The position numbers and the translations under genes were made by a program. Positions 51,886-63,525 of a DNA stretch of 64,000 nucleotides are shown piece after piece. Numbering within the stretch: position 1 is the first letter of the stretch; the number at the start of each line of letters is the position of its first letter. This stretch comes from Phytophthora hibernalis. Taxonomy: Eukaryota > Oomycota > Peronosporomycetes > Peronosporales > Peronosporaceae. The stretch lies in the NCBI GenBank assembly GCA_012656075.1, contig JAAKBF010000266.1, positions 228,639 to 292,638 of the forward strand. Direction: 5' to 3'. The notes under the pieces were generated by a model, which did no database searches, was not told the origin of the DNA, and was given only the letters and a program-made list of their open reading frames with translations.

Positions 51886-53290
51886 CGCCCGTTCGAATTT
51901 CTCCTCACTTTCGATGTCGCGCACGTCGAGGAAGCAGCCCTGGTGATGGAGGATGCTTTAGATGCAGTGCTGATACTGAGGGAGGCCTTCCTCTCGCCCA
52001 CGACAGCGCTGAGGGAGGTCCGTCGCGAGGTGCATCACTTGCTCGTGGAAGACGCATGGAAGGTCGCGAAGCGCAGTCGCCACTACTTGACGACTCGGAG
52101 TCTAGATCAGCGATTGTAACGGGTACACCGACGTGTACCCAAGTTACATAAGAGTGACATCCGTCACTCTTTAGAGTCCATAGTACATTGTACCGGTTGG
52201 CTGTGAGCCAACCATGGACGCTCTATAGCTTTCCTAAAGATGACTTAGAGTTTGTATGCTACAAACGCTCAGCTACAAAATATATTCAGTCTTTATCTTG
52301 CTATCAAACCCGCAGACAGTTTCCTTAGGCCGGGAACAGTGAACTTATCGTTCACTGAGAGCCTTTGCTCTCTTACGCTTCCTCAAGGCAAGGTGCTGTG
52401 TGACCCCGTCACATGGATGGTGCTTTACAAGTTCGGCAAGGACTTCGACTTTCTAAACACGACTAGTTTGACGAGGTGTGTGTCTCTGCTCCTACTTTTC
52501 GAATTGCGACGTCTGACTTGTACATGTGGACATGACGTTCCACCAGCTTGTTGAGTCGCTTCAGTCGCTTCTACCACATACCGAGCAACAACGGACGCGG
52601 ACGGCCGCCCAAGTTGCTTTACCATCACCAGATCCTGGGTATTCTCTTAAGCTTCTACGTCGGCTCTATGGACCAGAGCATCCTATGCATGATCTTTGGA
52701 GTTCCACCAAGCACACTGTCGAGTGCTCCATCAAGCAGGACGAGGTGCTGTCAATGCGCTGCAAGGTTATGCACCGACAAGGACCCGTGGTCGCCACCTG
52801 CTCGACAAGCCAGCTTGGCCAAGCTGGTTGAAGATCGGGAGCCGCTACTCAAGCACACGTTCGGCTTCATCGACAAAAAAGCTGAGGGTAAGGCGTACAT
52901 TCATTATTCTTGAGCGGTGCCGAGCTAATGATGTGTGGTTTCGAAACTATTGCTTTGTAGGTGCAGCAGCCGTCTAACGCCAACCTACAAAATGCAATGT
53001 ACAACGGATGGCTGCACACGGTTTTCGTGACTGGAACGATCTGTTCGCGGCCGACGGCTGCATTTTTGGTGCCATCATAATTGTCCGGGTCGTGGAACGA
53101 CGACTCGAGACACCTCGCTCGGCTTCATGAACAAGCTGTTGGACCCCGGGTGCTGACCAGACACCCTCATAAACGTAGTTTCGGTTCTGCGTTCCCGTGT
53201 TCAGATGCCATGGCCGGCCGTAACCTCGCGCCGCTCAAGGACCGGGACTTGAGTATATACTACAATGTGCAAAGAGTTCTCGTGTTCACG
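51886..53290 (+). pseudogene. PIF/Harbinger-like DDE transposase
   Basis: MRPFEFLLTFDVAHVEEAAL, then VMEDALDAVLILREAFLSPT (51886-52119), is the N-terminal part. After a 130-bp hairpin-rich interruption, LLSRFSRFYHIPSNNGRGRP, then ILGILLSFYVGSMDQSILCM, then IFGVPPSTLS (52551-52710), is the helix-turn-helix region of DDE_4-type transposases. KHTFGFIDKK (about 52855) is the first catalytic Asp site, NLQNAMYNGWLHTVFVTGTI follows after a break, and GSAFPCSDAMAGRNLAPLKD (about 53179-53240) is the later SDSAFP-type motif with its Asp replaced by Gly-Ser. Several shifts and stops make it inactive. Frames 53260-53550 may be its tail. Confidence 0.65.
52121..52222 (+). repeat. Three consecutive 8-bp-stem hairpins
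   Basis: GGGTACAC-CGAC-GTGTACCC (52121-52140), AGAGTGAC-ATCC-GTCACTCT (52151-52170) and GGTTGGCT-GTG-AGCCAACC (52195-52213) follow one another. The last is enclosed by a further partial stem (TAGAGTCCAT with ATGGACGCTCTA). They interrupt the transposase reading frame. Confidence 0.7.
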
Positions 53291-53738
53291 TGCAGGTTTG
53301 TTCTTCGTCCTTCTCTCTTTAGACTTTCTTGGTTAGCGCCCCGATCAGGTCTCTGCCAACGAGAGGCGCTGATGTGCTCGATCTCGCCGAGGTATTGACC
53401 CAGCACCTCTCCTGCGTCCCTGTCCTCAGCAGCTACCACGACAAACGACTTCGTGGATTCTTCCCCAGCAACACCTTGCTCGACTCGAACCCATTGGCGC
53501 ACAATTCGTCGTTACGGGCATCAGTTCACGTTGCAGTAGAGGTGAACTAGCGAGTTCCTGCTGCAGGAGTCTACTCTGTACGGAGTCGGACAGTCGCACC
53601 ACCCGCAATGCGGCACCAATGGAAACACTGTGCCGAGCGGGTTGAACTGCTCGTGCAGGCGGATGGGCGGCACGGCCACTTGGCTGGCACGAAGACGTCC
53701 CGCGGGCGCGACGACGTCGTGGTAGTTGATCTTGACGA

Positions 53739-54419
53739 CTACACGAGGTTGACGCGCCATTCAACACGCTGATGCAACGAGAGCGGGCGCGAATATGGGG
53801 CGGCGGCATCTCGACGAGCGCTTAGTCCGTGTCGGCTTTGGCGAAGAGCCCTGCTTCGAGACAGACGCACCGATGCCGGAGGCGGCGACTCCAGCAGCAC
53901 TGGTGAGGAGGTTGTCGGGCTGGCGATCGGCGGCCTTGATGGAGGAGACGGCACTGGCGTTGCTGAAGTCGCTTGAGTTCGATTCGAGGTCGTCGCCACC
54001 TTGGAACAGAGCTCGACATGTCCAGAGGACAGCCACGGAGGAGTCACCGTGCCAATTTCGCTGCAGTGATCACTTGCGTCCTCTGGCGGTCCGTCAGCGA
54101 CGTTCAGTGGTGTGTTTTCGTCGTCGCTGGAAACATCCTTGATGCAGCAAAGTTTCAAGTACAGCTGGGAGTGAACCAGACGCACCATTGGGTCTGCAAA
54201 TGAAGAGTAGCTAAGTGATAGAAAAGGTAATGGGTAATGTATGTGCAGTCTGTCCCAAATCACCTCCCGGCTTGTCGCCTCCGGCCGCAGATTCGAAAGT
54301 GAGCGCTTGTAATCTGGCGGAAGATATATGTCCTGCTGAATGAACGACACATAGTACGGGTGTATACCATCATAACCAATACAAATTCCAAGATAAACTT
54401 TAAGATGGCTACGCTGCAT
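53739..54419 (-). CDS. Hypothetical protein, Ser/Pro-rich
   Basis: The ATG at 54419 gives MQRSHLKVYLGICIGYDGIH, then PYYVSFIQQDIYLPPDYKRS. A possible intron (GAG|GTGATT ... TTTGCAG|ACCC, about 54265-54200) would remove the hydrophobic HYPLPFLSLSYS stretch. An acidic DVSSDDENTPLNVADGPPED segment and a Ser/Thr/Pro-rich C-terminus follow, and an alternative frame (54036-53761) may be the real one for the last part. It lies tail-to-tail with the Harbinger-like transposase and could be its accessory ORF; this is only suggested by position. Confidence 0.35.
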   Translation of the reverse strand: MQRSHLKVYLGICIGYDGIHPYYVSFIQQDIYLPPDYKRSLSNLRPEATSREVIWDRLHIHYPLPFLSLSYSSFADPMVRLVHSQLYLKLCCIKDVSSDDENTPLNVADGPPEDASDHCSEIGTVTPPWLSSGHVELCSKVATTSNRTQATSATPVPSPPSRPPIASPTTSSPVLLESPPPASVRLSRSRALRQSRHGLSARRDAAAPYSRPLSLHQRVEWRVNLV

Positions 54420-54752
54420 ACTTCCAGGGGTAGGGCATTTTATCGAGACGAGATCTGGGCCTTTGGCGATTTATGCCGCGTTTAAGTCGCGGCTTACTTG
54501 CTGTAAGTAAGTCGGTCGTCTAATCTATATTTGGCAGGCGTCCATTGCCAAGGGGCGGCAACTCATCGATGAAAGCTCAAGAGGTTGTCGACTGTCCATT
54601 GGTTAAAATTATATTAAGGCCATTGTATGTTCGCAAAGACCGTACCCGGTATATACATAAATTCATTTGTTTATAAAATCAGTCTTGCCGAACCTAGTAT
54701 GCCGATTCATTTACGATTAATTTTTATACATGTATCAATATTAATTGCCGCG
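54420..54752. other. Non-coding spacer
   Basis: No gene. CTATATTTGGCAGGCGTCCA at 54526-54545 repeats the motif seen upstream of the dioxygenase gene at 42184. A plus-strand frame from 54627 runs into repeat R2 and is not credible. Confidence 0.4.
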
Positions 54753-55490
54753 ACTTCGCACGGAACAGCTCTGGATTTTACTTTTGAGCTCAGAAACGAA
54801 GTTTCAAAGTGCGAACACGCTGGACTAAAAATACACCGCAGAATTGCCTCATTTCGGTGTAATAACCAAGTTTGGTGTAGAAGTGAGCAAGTTGGGTTAG
54901 GGATAATGGGGGATGATTCCAGATCCGCCAACCCGGTCGAACGATTGTTTGAATTCGTGAGACCTCTCCCAAGGCACGCTTTCTTTCATTTTCTTGAGAA
55001 TGTACCGGCAGTTTAACTTTTCCATAACCAGCCCGCACATGCCCTAATCGCCCTCGTTTGGCTTACCCAGTGCTCGGGACTCTTCCTATTCTAAGTTTAA
55101 GTGCCGTGATACCGTCCTCGAAATGATGCAATCATTTGGTATCAATTCGGTAACAGCATCAAAGTAAGTGTTTTAGAAAAATGGATTGAATTCGTCGTGC
55201 AAAATTCACTTCATATATTCAAAATTACCAGTTTAGTAGCCTCCTGCACAAATTTATAATAATCAGATTGGGGAGATGAGACGCAGGGCGCGTTTATATG
55301 CGTGTAGCTTTCTCACCGTGTATCCATCGACCACCAGGCGTACAGTAATTTCCCTAAAATTTGTTGACCAAGATAGCTGCAGGAAATTGTTCGTTCAACT
55401 TGCACGAATAAGTTTCCGTGACTGATGCGATTTTAGATTCTGTACGTAGTCTTGCATGACAGCGAGAAAATAAGTGGCAATGCAAAGCTG
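54753..55490 (+). repeat. R2(-)/R1(+) composite, copy 4, with a 360-bp insertion
   Basis: The stretch 54753-54811 and 55167-55215 are the two halves of R2 in reverse, and R1 follows at 55310-55490. The split point is flanked by CAAAGT on both sides (about 54806 and 55161), as if a 355-360-bp sequence had inserted with a 6-bp duplication. The inserted DNA has no ORF of note. Confidence 0.6.
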
Positions 55491-56583
55491 AAGTTATACC
55501 ACATGATACATCAAAGTGAGGTCGATACCCAGGACTGGATGGAGATACAACCATACACGCAGCAGCAACGACAATCCCACAGCGCCACCCCCGCAAAGCA
55601 CCCCGAAGCGCACCAAGCAATCGTGATCTGTTTGGTAAAAAAATGTCTCAGCCATTGAGTTTTCGAAAACATGCAGATCAACGATTTGAGTAACACATGA
55701 TTTTATGACGAACTGGGCAGATTGTACTTCGTTTCGTTTCTAAGTGAGATACATTGATGTCATTTAACTACTTTGCTGTGGCTAACGACCTCCTATGTCC
55801 GTTCCGCCAGTTGCCTCTTTATCAACCGTCGGCTGCAGCGCCTGTGCGAGCTCCGCTATCGTTCCTAGAGAACGGCTAGGTCCATCCCTTCCGGGTTGGA
55901 TATTCTATGTTCAAGTGTCCAATGATCGATGTCACCTTTCACAAACTTGTGCACTTCCTTCCATGTAGCTGCATTGGGGCTGTCCTGCTCCATGCAGACT
56001 TGCACGCTCGTTTTTCGTGTCCATGTCTCGATTGGCGAGCCAATCCGCCATTTGTTATACTCCCGTAGATGGTGGGTTCACCGGTGGGAAGTAATTCGCG
56101 AGCGTGCGCTGCCGCGGTGTCGGTCTGCGCCTTCACCAGGTCCTGCCCGTGAAGTGTGTCCTCTCCTCCAGTGGCAGTGTTCCGCCCGCGGTGCAGTCTG
56201 GCCACTACCCCGCCCTGCTGCTGCCGTGGGCTGTCCATCGCTGTCGCCTGGAACCAGCTTCTCTCCGCGCACGTAGTTAGTACCTGCCCGTGGCTCCCCG
56301 CATCTCACCTTGCAGTCTGAGGGGCGGAACCCGGGGTTGCCGTCCTCGACACTTGTGTCTGCGTCGGTGACGGCATATGTAGCTGCAAGGCCTTTAATAC
56401 TGGTGGACAGCCGCGAGACCAGCCTCCATTGAGTCTAGCCTGGGCGCCCAGACGCAAAATCCACCGTCGCACCCCACTTGCCTTTATCGGCAATCTCCTC
56501 GCATGCTTGTCTGAGGGCTGGATAAGTTCTATACATACCGCCCAACTGGACCCTTGCTATTTGACCCCATGGCGTAACCGGCC
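55491..56583. other. Stretch with minus-strand coding-like fragments
   Basis: A minus-strand reading near 55990-55880 (KEVHKFVKGDIDHWTLEHRI) and Arg/Gly-rich frames at 56305-55939 look like remains of a coding sequence, possibly a retroelement gag. I cannot name it. It ends where the G3 LTR begins. Confidence 0.3.
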
Positions 56584-57462
56584 TGTGGTGTTGAGGTTTG
56601 GGGCGCTCGGTCGCCAGTCGGCAAGGTTGCCCTGCTGAAGGAAAGTGACCGGCGTGCCCTGATTGGCAGATTACATTCCCCGCACCACAGTGACTACGAT
56701 AGTTTAGTGACCGAGGCCTCGGTCGGTATATATATTCCCGGCCGAGTACGAACCCTCGTTTGTACCCATTTCAGTTTCGTACCCTCGGTCTTATAGAGCC
56801 GGGCACAGGATCACATACTGGGATCGGTACACACTGGATATTTGTATTTTGATATAGGACTAGCTATTGGATTTACTACAGAGTCTATCAGGGCCATAGA
56901 TCAACAGAAATAAATCATCAGTCTTCCCCCAAGTCACCAAGGGTCAAGTCCGTCTTCGGTAAGTCTAGCTAGCTTATCTTAGGGTCTGGATACGCTCGGC
57001 TTGTGGGATGCTGGTCAGCGAGCCTAAGGTACATTGAACCGAGGGTTTGTTGCTGGTCAGTCCAAGAGATTAGAGTGGCCGAGTGTTGGGAGCGACGAGA
57101 GCGTCGTTCACCATATATTATAGTGGAACCGAGTGTTCCATACATATTTACTACCCGCCGAGGTTTTACCTCGGCAAACCCGTATTAGGCTTGACAGCCG
57201 GTACCCTTCCTTCTGAGGGACTGCGGGGTTCGCGCGAAAGCGCAATATTGCATACTAGCCCTCGCTCGTGGCTAGTGGTGCAGGTTATTGGTTGGCCTAA
57301 TACAACCTAGGTGTACAGAGGGTTCACATCCAACCCGGCGTAAGGGATCGTTCCTGGTCTTCAGGTTTGATCCAACGCTCGTTGACCTGACAAGGGAAGC
57401 GAGTGTTGTTGGTGGGACTCATACCATTTGGTAGTGAGAATTTCTGCGTGATCCTACACGAC
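56584..57462 (+). repeat. 5' LTR of gypsy G3
   Basis: It starts TGTGGTGTTGAGG and ends CCTACACGAC directly before the primer site. It aligns with both G2 LTRs throughout but with more differences than they show to each other. Confidence 0.88.
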
Positions 57463-57480
57463 TGGTGCCGCGACCCGGGA
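57463..57480 (+). other. Primer-binding site of gypsy G3
   Basis: TGGTGCCGCGACCCGGGA, identical to G2 9246-9263. Here it abuts the LTR without the two-base spacer. Confidence 0.8.
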
Positions 57481-57564
57481 TTGGGAGTGACTTTCTGTGT
57501 GTCTTGGTTGTATATAGGTTCTTACCCTAACGAGCATTCGAGAGAAACAAGAAAGAAGAAGAAG

Positions 57565-58583
57565 ATGGCGAGAGGAGCGAAGTCAGCGGTACCAGAAACG
57601 CCGATGAAGTCGAGCGGAGAGCGCACCGAAGGTTCGGTGAGGTCCGTTCAACACTCGCGACCCCAAGTAGGTCGATCAACGAGCGTTCGGACAGCTTCGA
57701 CGAGCGGATGGACTACTCTGAAGCCAAAGAAGATGATGAAGACGAATACCTGGAAGAAGCGACAGCGATGTCCGAGGTTTCGGAAGCCGCTACCGTCTCA
57801 GCAGGACGTAGCGGAGGGGTGAGTCGCGCGCGAAACCTCACCGAGGAGTTGGACGAAGTGGCTGGTCCTGAACCAGCTCACGAGACAACGAAGATGGACT
57901 CGGCGATCTCCGATCGCTGACGATGACCGAGGACGCGAGTTCTCGGTCGATCTGGGAGACTCCGACTGCCAACAAGGTTTGGGAAGATGCATGGAGGTGA
58001 TGACGAAGAGCAAGTGGATGCGGGCCTTTGCGCCAAAATCAATTCGACAAGCTGTGGATGGAACTCGGGGCAGAATTGGTCGTCCCAGTGGAATGAGCAT
58101 CCAACAGGTGGCCGAGGACACGGTACAACTGTTCCGTGCTATGGGTTGCGAGCAAGCGCTACCCACCGAGGCCGACCTTCAAGGTTGGTCGATCGAAGAA
58201 GGCGCTCTCATTGCGTAAGTGGAAACAGCTTCGGACGGTTTTCGGTGTGCCTGAGCCGGGCTCCAACCGTCGGACGAGCCCCACGCACGACCGAGGGTTG
58301 GATCCATCGAGAATCCCGCTACCGACAACTCCTGGGCGACAGCAGAAGTTGGTCGGGACGGGTGTGTTCTCGCAAAGGGACCGCTTCGGCGTACTTTCAA
58401 GATTCGCACATGGTAACGCCTCGGTCAGCGGACCGTACCGAGCGATTGGCAAAAGGCTCCGAGGGTACGCGGACCGCTCCGACGGCGGGCCGAAGTATAA
58501 GTCGGACGACGGACCGACGCTTCGATACGCACGACGACTCCTCGGATGATTCGTTCGACGTTGAAGACCAAGGGGTGACGTGA
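57565..58583 (+). pseudogene. Gag N-terminal ORF, gypsy G3
   Basis: It starts MARGAKSAVPETPMKSSGER. Frames alternate: 57708-57920 carries MDYSEAKEDDEDEYLEEATA, then ELDEVAGPEPAHETTKMDSA. 57987-58583 carries AEDTVQLFRAMG, then QALPTEADLQGWSIEE, and ends SFDVEDQGVT-stop at 58581-58583. The same final residues and stop occur in G2 at 10342-10344. The region is acidic and poorly ordered; its role within Gag is unknown. Confidence 0.7.
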
Positions 58584-59909
58584 CTGGAGAATGGGCACGC
58601 CAAATCCGTGAGCTCAGCTCGATGGAGAACGAGAGTTCCACACCGAGGCTTGAAATCGCCACGCACCTCCCGTTGGGCAACATCAAACCCTATCTCGGCC
58701 TCCGAGACAAGAGCGAGAAGTCAATGCAATGGCTCCGAGCCTTCATCTACGAGATGAAGGGAACGCACACGCCACCGAATGAATGGTGTATGGCGTTCGA
58801 GCTGAGCCTCCAAGATGCGCCTGCATTACCGACAACTCCCGCGGAAGACGAGACGAACGTGGAAATTGTTGAGTGATGCGTTCATCAAGTACTACTGTTC
58901 CCGATTTAATCAATCGGCGAAAGCACGGTACTACTCGGCGAGGCGTGAAGAGAAGGAGCATGTTTGCGACTATCTGAACCGGCTAAATGGCTACGCCAGG
59001 AACGCCGGGGTACAATTTGAGCACGGCGGTCGTGAGTCCAAGGATCATGTTGAACACTTTCTCGATACGTGCGAAGACCGAGCGGAAGAGCGTCTGTGTC
59101 ACGTGCGAGTCAAGAATATTCACGACCTGGAAGACATGATAAACGATATCCTCCGACGCCGAGCGGAAAAAGGGACGCGAGTCCTCGGTGCGACGCCCCA
59201 AAGGCCAAGATGATAGTCGTCGCCGTGACGATGGACGCGCCGAGGATTCGCGGAACCCCTACCGGCGTGACCGAGATGATGGTCGTCGTCGGGAAGACGG
59301 TATCGGGATGACAACCGACGTCGAGATGATCGTCCATACCGACCGAGGGTTCACTCTAGCTGAAGCACTGACAGACATGGTCGCTGCGTTGAATGTGGAC
59401 GGCTCGGTCGACCCGCGAGGGAACCTGCAGAGCATCGAGTGGGGTTATGATGATACCGAGGGTTACGACCCGGAGTACTACCCTAGCAATGGCGACCGAG
59501 GCTCGGATAGGTACTCGGACGACGAATATGCGTCGGATGAAGACCACGGTCATGTGGCTGCCGCGAATGATTTGGAGCGTCGTCACGCCGCCGAGGGAAC
59601 GTTTGCTCGGGCTGACAACCGCCGGCCGAGGGTTGGGAATAACCAATACCCGCACGACCGAGACAACCGAGACAACTGAGGCCTAGGCGGACGTGATGGT
59701 CGCCGACAATATGGCCCGTGTGCTGCCTGTGGTGGACTCACGCACTCTGCACACTATTGTTTCAAGAGGTGCAAGATGTGCAAGCAAGTCCACGATGCGG
59801 GAAGTGCGAAGCATTCAACGAGCTAGCGTCTCTTCTGAAGGCGAAGGTGGAGAAGAAAGACCTCTCGCCAGAACTTCAAGAATTGGTCTATGGGAGTCAT
59901 TTAAACTAG
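58584..59909 (+). pseudogene. Gag capsid and zinc-knuckle region, gypsy G3
   Basis: EWARQIRELSSMENESSTPR, then LPLGNIKPYLGLRDKSEKSM, then WLRAFIYEMKGTHTPPNEWC leads to a shift near 58820. RKTRRTWKLLSDAFIKYYCS, then QSAKARYYSARREEKEHVCD, then YARNAGVQFEHGG follows: a retrotransposon Gag capsid. A long Arg/Asp-rich region (59188-59679, shifted) is absent from G2. CAACGGLTHSAHYC is the CX2CX4HX4C knuckle at about 59728-59768. A second one, CKMCKQVHDAGKC, keeps the last Cys that G2 lost, but lies across a frameshift. Ends at 59907-59909. Confidence 0.75.
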
Positions 59910-60281
59910 GCAGCCCGCCAACTGAAACTGGGTTGGTCCCAATCGGGCTGCCACAGTTAGCCGAACCTGCGCTGGACGCCGACTATTTGTTTGCGTTCAC
60001 TGGTTCGTGCAAACGGCCTGATGACTTGAATATGGATTATGTGAAATCGACGGAAAATGGAGAAGAGAGAGGCGCAAGCCTCGGTGAGAGTGAAGTGAAT
60101 GTGAAATGTGCGAAGGAAGCTACTGGTACGGTTACCGAGGCTTCAATCGCAGTATGGCTGTGACCGAGCGCGAGCCCCGAAGTCTCGGCCAGGCAATCAA
60201 GTTGTTAGAGGATGGGGTGGTGGTCGTCCCAACGCTACGACAAGAGGAAGCGATTGCGTGCCATGGTAAACGGGGCAGTGG

Positions 60282-60956
60282 ATGACGCGAACGAGGATTC
60301 TGCTCGACACTGGAGCGAATGTGAGCGTGATATCAGCTTCCTATGCGAAGAAACTACGCGTGCGGGAGGTTTCAGACCACGGTCGTAGTCTGGAGGTTAG
60401 AGGAATCAATCCAGGGGTGATGGAGACACGCCGCCGAGCACTCGTTAAGATCACCCTCGGGTGGGAGCGAGTGTATGAATTCGAGTTGTGGATTATGGAT
60501 CATAGCGCAGGAGTCGATGTAGTCCTCGGAACGGACTTCATGATACCAGCTGGAGTGCGGTTAGATTTGTTCCATGGTACGGCCCGGTTACCGGATGAAG
60601 TTATGGTTCCCTTGGTGAAGTCCCAGAACGCGGATGACGCTCCGGTATACGGTCTACAAGTGTGCCGGTGGCCCGACCGAGTTTGTCGGTCGCCGGACGA
60701 GAGTGGCACGAGTTCAAGTTACCTCGACGACGTACCTCTGAACACCCACGAGGTGTGGATTCGCCGGATCGGGAATCTCGTGCCGACAGTGACGAGGTTT
60801 CAGCGAGGACAACCAGCGATTATCCGGCTGACTAATGTGTCACCGAGAGTTGCTCACTGTGCGAACCACGAATCGGTGTACCGCGTGGCGATCTCCGGCA
60901 AGGGCGTGGCTACACCCGGCTACGATCGGCGAAGTACGACGAATGGCAAGTGCTAG
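60282..60956 (+). pseudogene. Aspartic protease and linker, gypsy G3
   Basis: The 224-codon frame begins RILLDTGANVSVISASYAKK; DTGA is the catalytic Asp motif of retropepsins. VDVVLGTDFMIPAGVRLDLF is the typical second half. HEVWIRRIGNLVPTVTRFQR is the linker shared with G1. The upstream Gag frame is out of phase. After 60956 the linker is broken by many stops, and the part of it found in G2 (QQRALIGVLNQPEQIM) is lost. Confidence 0.78.
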
Positions 60957-61327
60957 CGTACGCCGAGTGTCGGGATGACGTTGCACTGAAGCGTGAAAGA
61001 AGCTGTACGAGCGGTGGTTAGCCAGTCAACCACCAGCAGTCGACAGGCGGGAATACCGACGCCGCGGAAGATTACCGGCCGATAACGCACCAAGATGGGC
61101 ATCGGTGGACCGTCTACAGAGCGTTGAAGAGTGCCACGCACACAGGCGAGCGGGTGCGGCCAGCCGACAGTAACGGTTACGCTGGCAACCTCGAACATGA
61201 TGGCAATGGACATTGAAGCCGAGAATGTGAGGATCCAACCGTCCGAATCCTCGGACAGGGGTGACGGCGATGTAATTACCGGTGAGCACCGAAGCCGAGG
61301 TCACCGAGAACTCGGAGGCACGTCTGG

Positions 61328-62150
61328 GTGTTACTGAAAGGCTTGTTGAAAGCTCGGTTGGGCGTTCTCGGACAGCCCTTGGGCATCCCGATTGTGATCG
61401 TGTTGAAGAAGAACGGCGTTGATATTCGCCTGTGCATTGATTACAAGATGGTGAATGCAATCACCGCGATCATGGAATATGCCATGCCGCTGGTCGACGA
61501 TTTGCTAACGGACCTAGAAGCCTACCTGTGGTTCTGCCCTTTAGATGCAGCTAGCGGATTTTGGGCAATAATGATGACGATGAGCTCGGAAAATCTCGGC
61601 CTTCGTTTGTGCACTCGGCCACTTTGAGTGGCTGCGTATGCCGTTTGGCGACAAACGCACCATGATCTACCAACGAATGATCGATAACGCTCTGGGGGTT
61701 CGTTCAGCCCAAGGGTGGTTGGAACCAGTTCTCTGAGTTGATGCGGTCGGCTGAAGCGGCCGCTGAAGCTGCAAGAACAGGGTGACCGACGGTTCTGCAC
61801 GACTGTCCGAGGTTTCGACACCTTTTCCGACCAAGTTCGAGGCCGACCGCGAGTCCTCGGTGACGCTCGACGCTGTGACCCAACTGGTGAATAGCCCTGT
61901 AGCGGATATGTTCTCCACAGGAAGCAGATGAATCCTCGTTGGTGCCAGTGTTCGATCGGCGGTCGTTCGTTGACGATATTTGTTTCGGCTCCGAGACTTT
62001 TGACTCTTGTCTAGCCACCCTGGACCGACTGCTTCAACGGTTCTTAGTGTCGGATCAGTGTGAGTTTCACGATTTTGTACAAGGCCGAGTGGATTTTCTG
62101 TCGCATGAAGTGTCGGGCGACGGCATTCGGGCCGATCCAAGAAGTTGAAG
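61328..62150 (+). pseudogene. Reverse transcriptase, gypsy G3
   Basis: VIVLKKNGVDIRLCIDYKMV, then MPLVDDLLTDLEAYLWFCPL, then DAASGFWAI (61395-61570) hold the first Asp, after which frames shift (near 61590 and 61650). SFVDDICFGSETFDSCLATL (about 61963-62022) holds the active-site pair. The extra segment between MIDNAL and SFVDD is present as in G2. VDFLSHEVSGDGIRADP precedes another shift at 62145. Confidence 0.78.
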
Positions 62151-62800
62151 ACGTGACGGAGCTGCCGTTCCCGTCATCGAAGAAAGGAATGCAGTCATTC
62201 CTCGGTGCGTTGAACTATTACAGCAGATTCATCCAAGACTTTGCAGTCTACGGGGCTGCCCTGTACCAACTCAAGGACGAGGACTTTACACCGGCAGGGA
62301 ATCCATCCGCGGTGCTACAACAGAAGGTTGCAGACGCGCCGATACTACGGCATTTTGACCGAGCCAAAGAGGTGCACGTGACGTTATTTGCTAATGAGTG
62401 GGCTCACCACGACGACAAGTTGCACCCGTGCGGTTCTGCGGCCGCGTACTGAAAGACGCCGAGATGAATTACCACCCAGCCGAGAAGGAGGTGTTGGCCT
62501 TGTTGTTACTGTTGAAAGTGTGTTACACCCAGCTGGTCGGACGGACTATCCATGTCTACACTCGGTTCTCGACACTGGAGTGGGTACATAAGTCGAAGAC
62601 ATTGTTCGGTCGTACGACCCACTTCGCGGTCATGTTGTCCCCGTGGCACCTGAAGGTCTACCGAGTCAAGGAACGCGATTGTGCTTTTGCTCAGCTACAA
62701 GCTGGGCTTACCAGCTTTGTTGAACTGGAAGACTCGTTAGCCACGGTGACACCACCGTCACGAGGATCGCCGACTGCTCGAATGGATCCACACTTGCTAT
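62151..62800 (+). pseudogene. RT connection and first (degenerate) RNase H, gypsy G3
   Basis: KGMQSFLGALNYYSRFIQDF, then EVHVTLFANEWA, then NYHPAEKEVLALLLLLKVCY, then GRTIHVYTRFSTLEWVHKSK. As in G2, no Asp is found at the two expected catalytic positions while the Glu of AEKE is kept. A deletion and frameshift near 62400 removed SSTLMQY. Confidence 0.75.
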
Positions 62801-63525
62801 ACGCAAGCCTACCGAGGACTTACAATGGCTTGGTGATGTCTTTTGATGGCTCAGCCAAGACGGAGAAGAATGGGGTATGGTAGTTGCTCATGGATATTAT
62901 GGAAATTACCAGAATGGACGGTAGTGACGGCTGCGAGTGCTTATCTTATCTCGAGACCACCACAGTAAACCTCGCTGAGTACGCAGGTATGAACAATGGT
63001 GTCTTGACAGCGTTGGAGCACGGCACCGAGGATTTAATTGTGGTGGGAGACTCGAGACTCGCAATCCAGCAGTCCCTAGGGGTGATGGCCTGTCGGAAGG
63101 AAACTCTGATGGCCCAACTCAACCACCACCGAGAACTCACAGCCAAGCTTCGGTCGGTGAAATATCTCCACGTGATCCGAGAGTTCAATGCAGCTGCAGA
63201 CTCGTTAGCTACAGAAGCTCTCAACAGCAAACAGTCCAGCGTGGTTTCGGCCGAAACCAGGAAAACGGAGTTAATCGAGCTCAACCGAATCGACGAAGTC
63301 ATCTACGAGCCTTCGCCCGAGGTCGCCACACCAACACTCGGCGAAGCGGCCACCGACGAGAGAGCGTCGGTCAACCTAGCCCAGACTCGTGTGGCCCGCC
63401 AAGCACCCTGTAACAAATCGTTTTTCGATTTTGTGAAGGATGTGCCGGATTACATAACCGTCACGACCCGTCGACAAGCGAGAGCACAGAAGAAGCGTGT
63501 CGGTTTGCGAGCGAGCCCTCGGTGA
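62801..63525 (+). pseudogene. Second RNase H, gypsy G3
   Basis: VMSFDGSAKTEKNG (62838) is followed by a shift and stop near 62883. The next frame carries ETTTVNLAEYAGMNNGVLTA, then DLIVVGDSRLAIQQSLGVMA, then FNAAADSLATEALNSKQSS. All four acidic positions of the G2 second RNase H are conserved. The C-terminal linker (LIELNRIDEVIYEPSPEVAT) matches G2 to 63525, where a shift ends the frame. Confidence 0.8.

Noticed and set aside
55929..56276. Plus-strand ORF of 115 codons
   Set aside because: No motif. The minus strand looks more coding-like but is also unrecognised, so neither was called as a gene.
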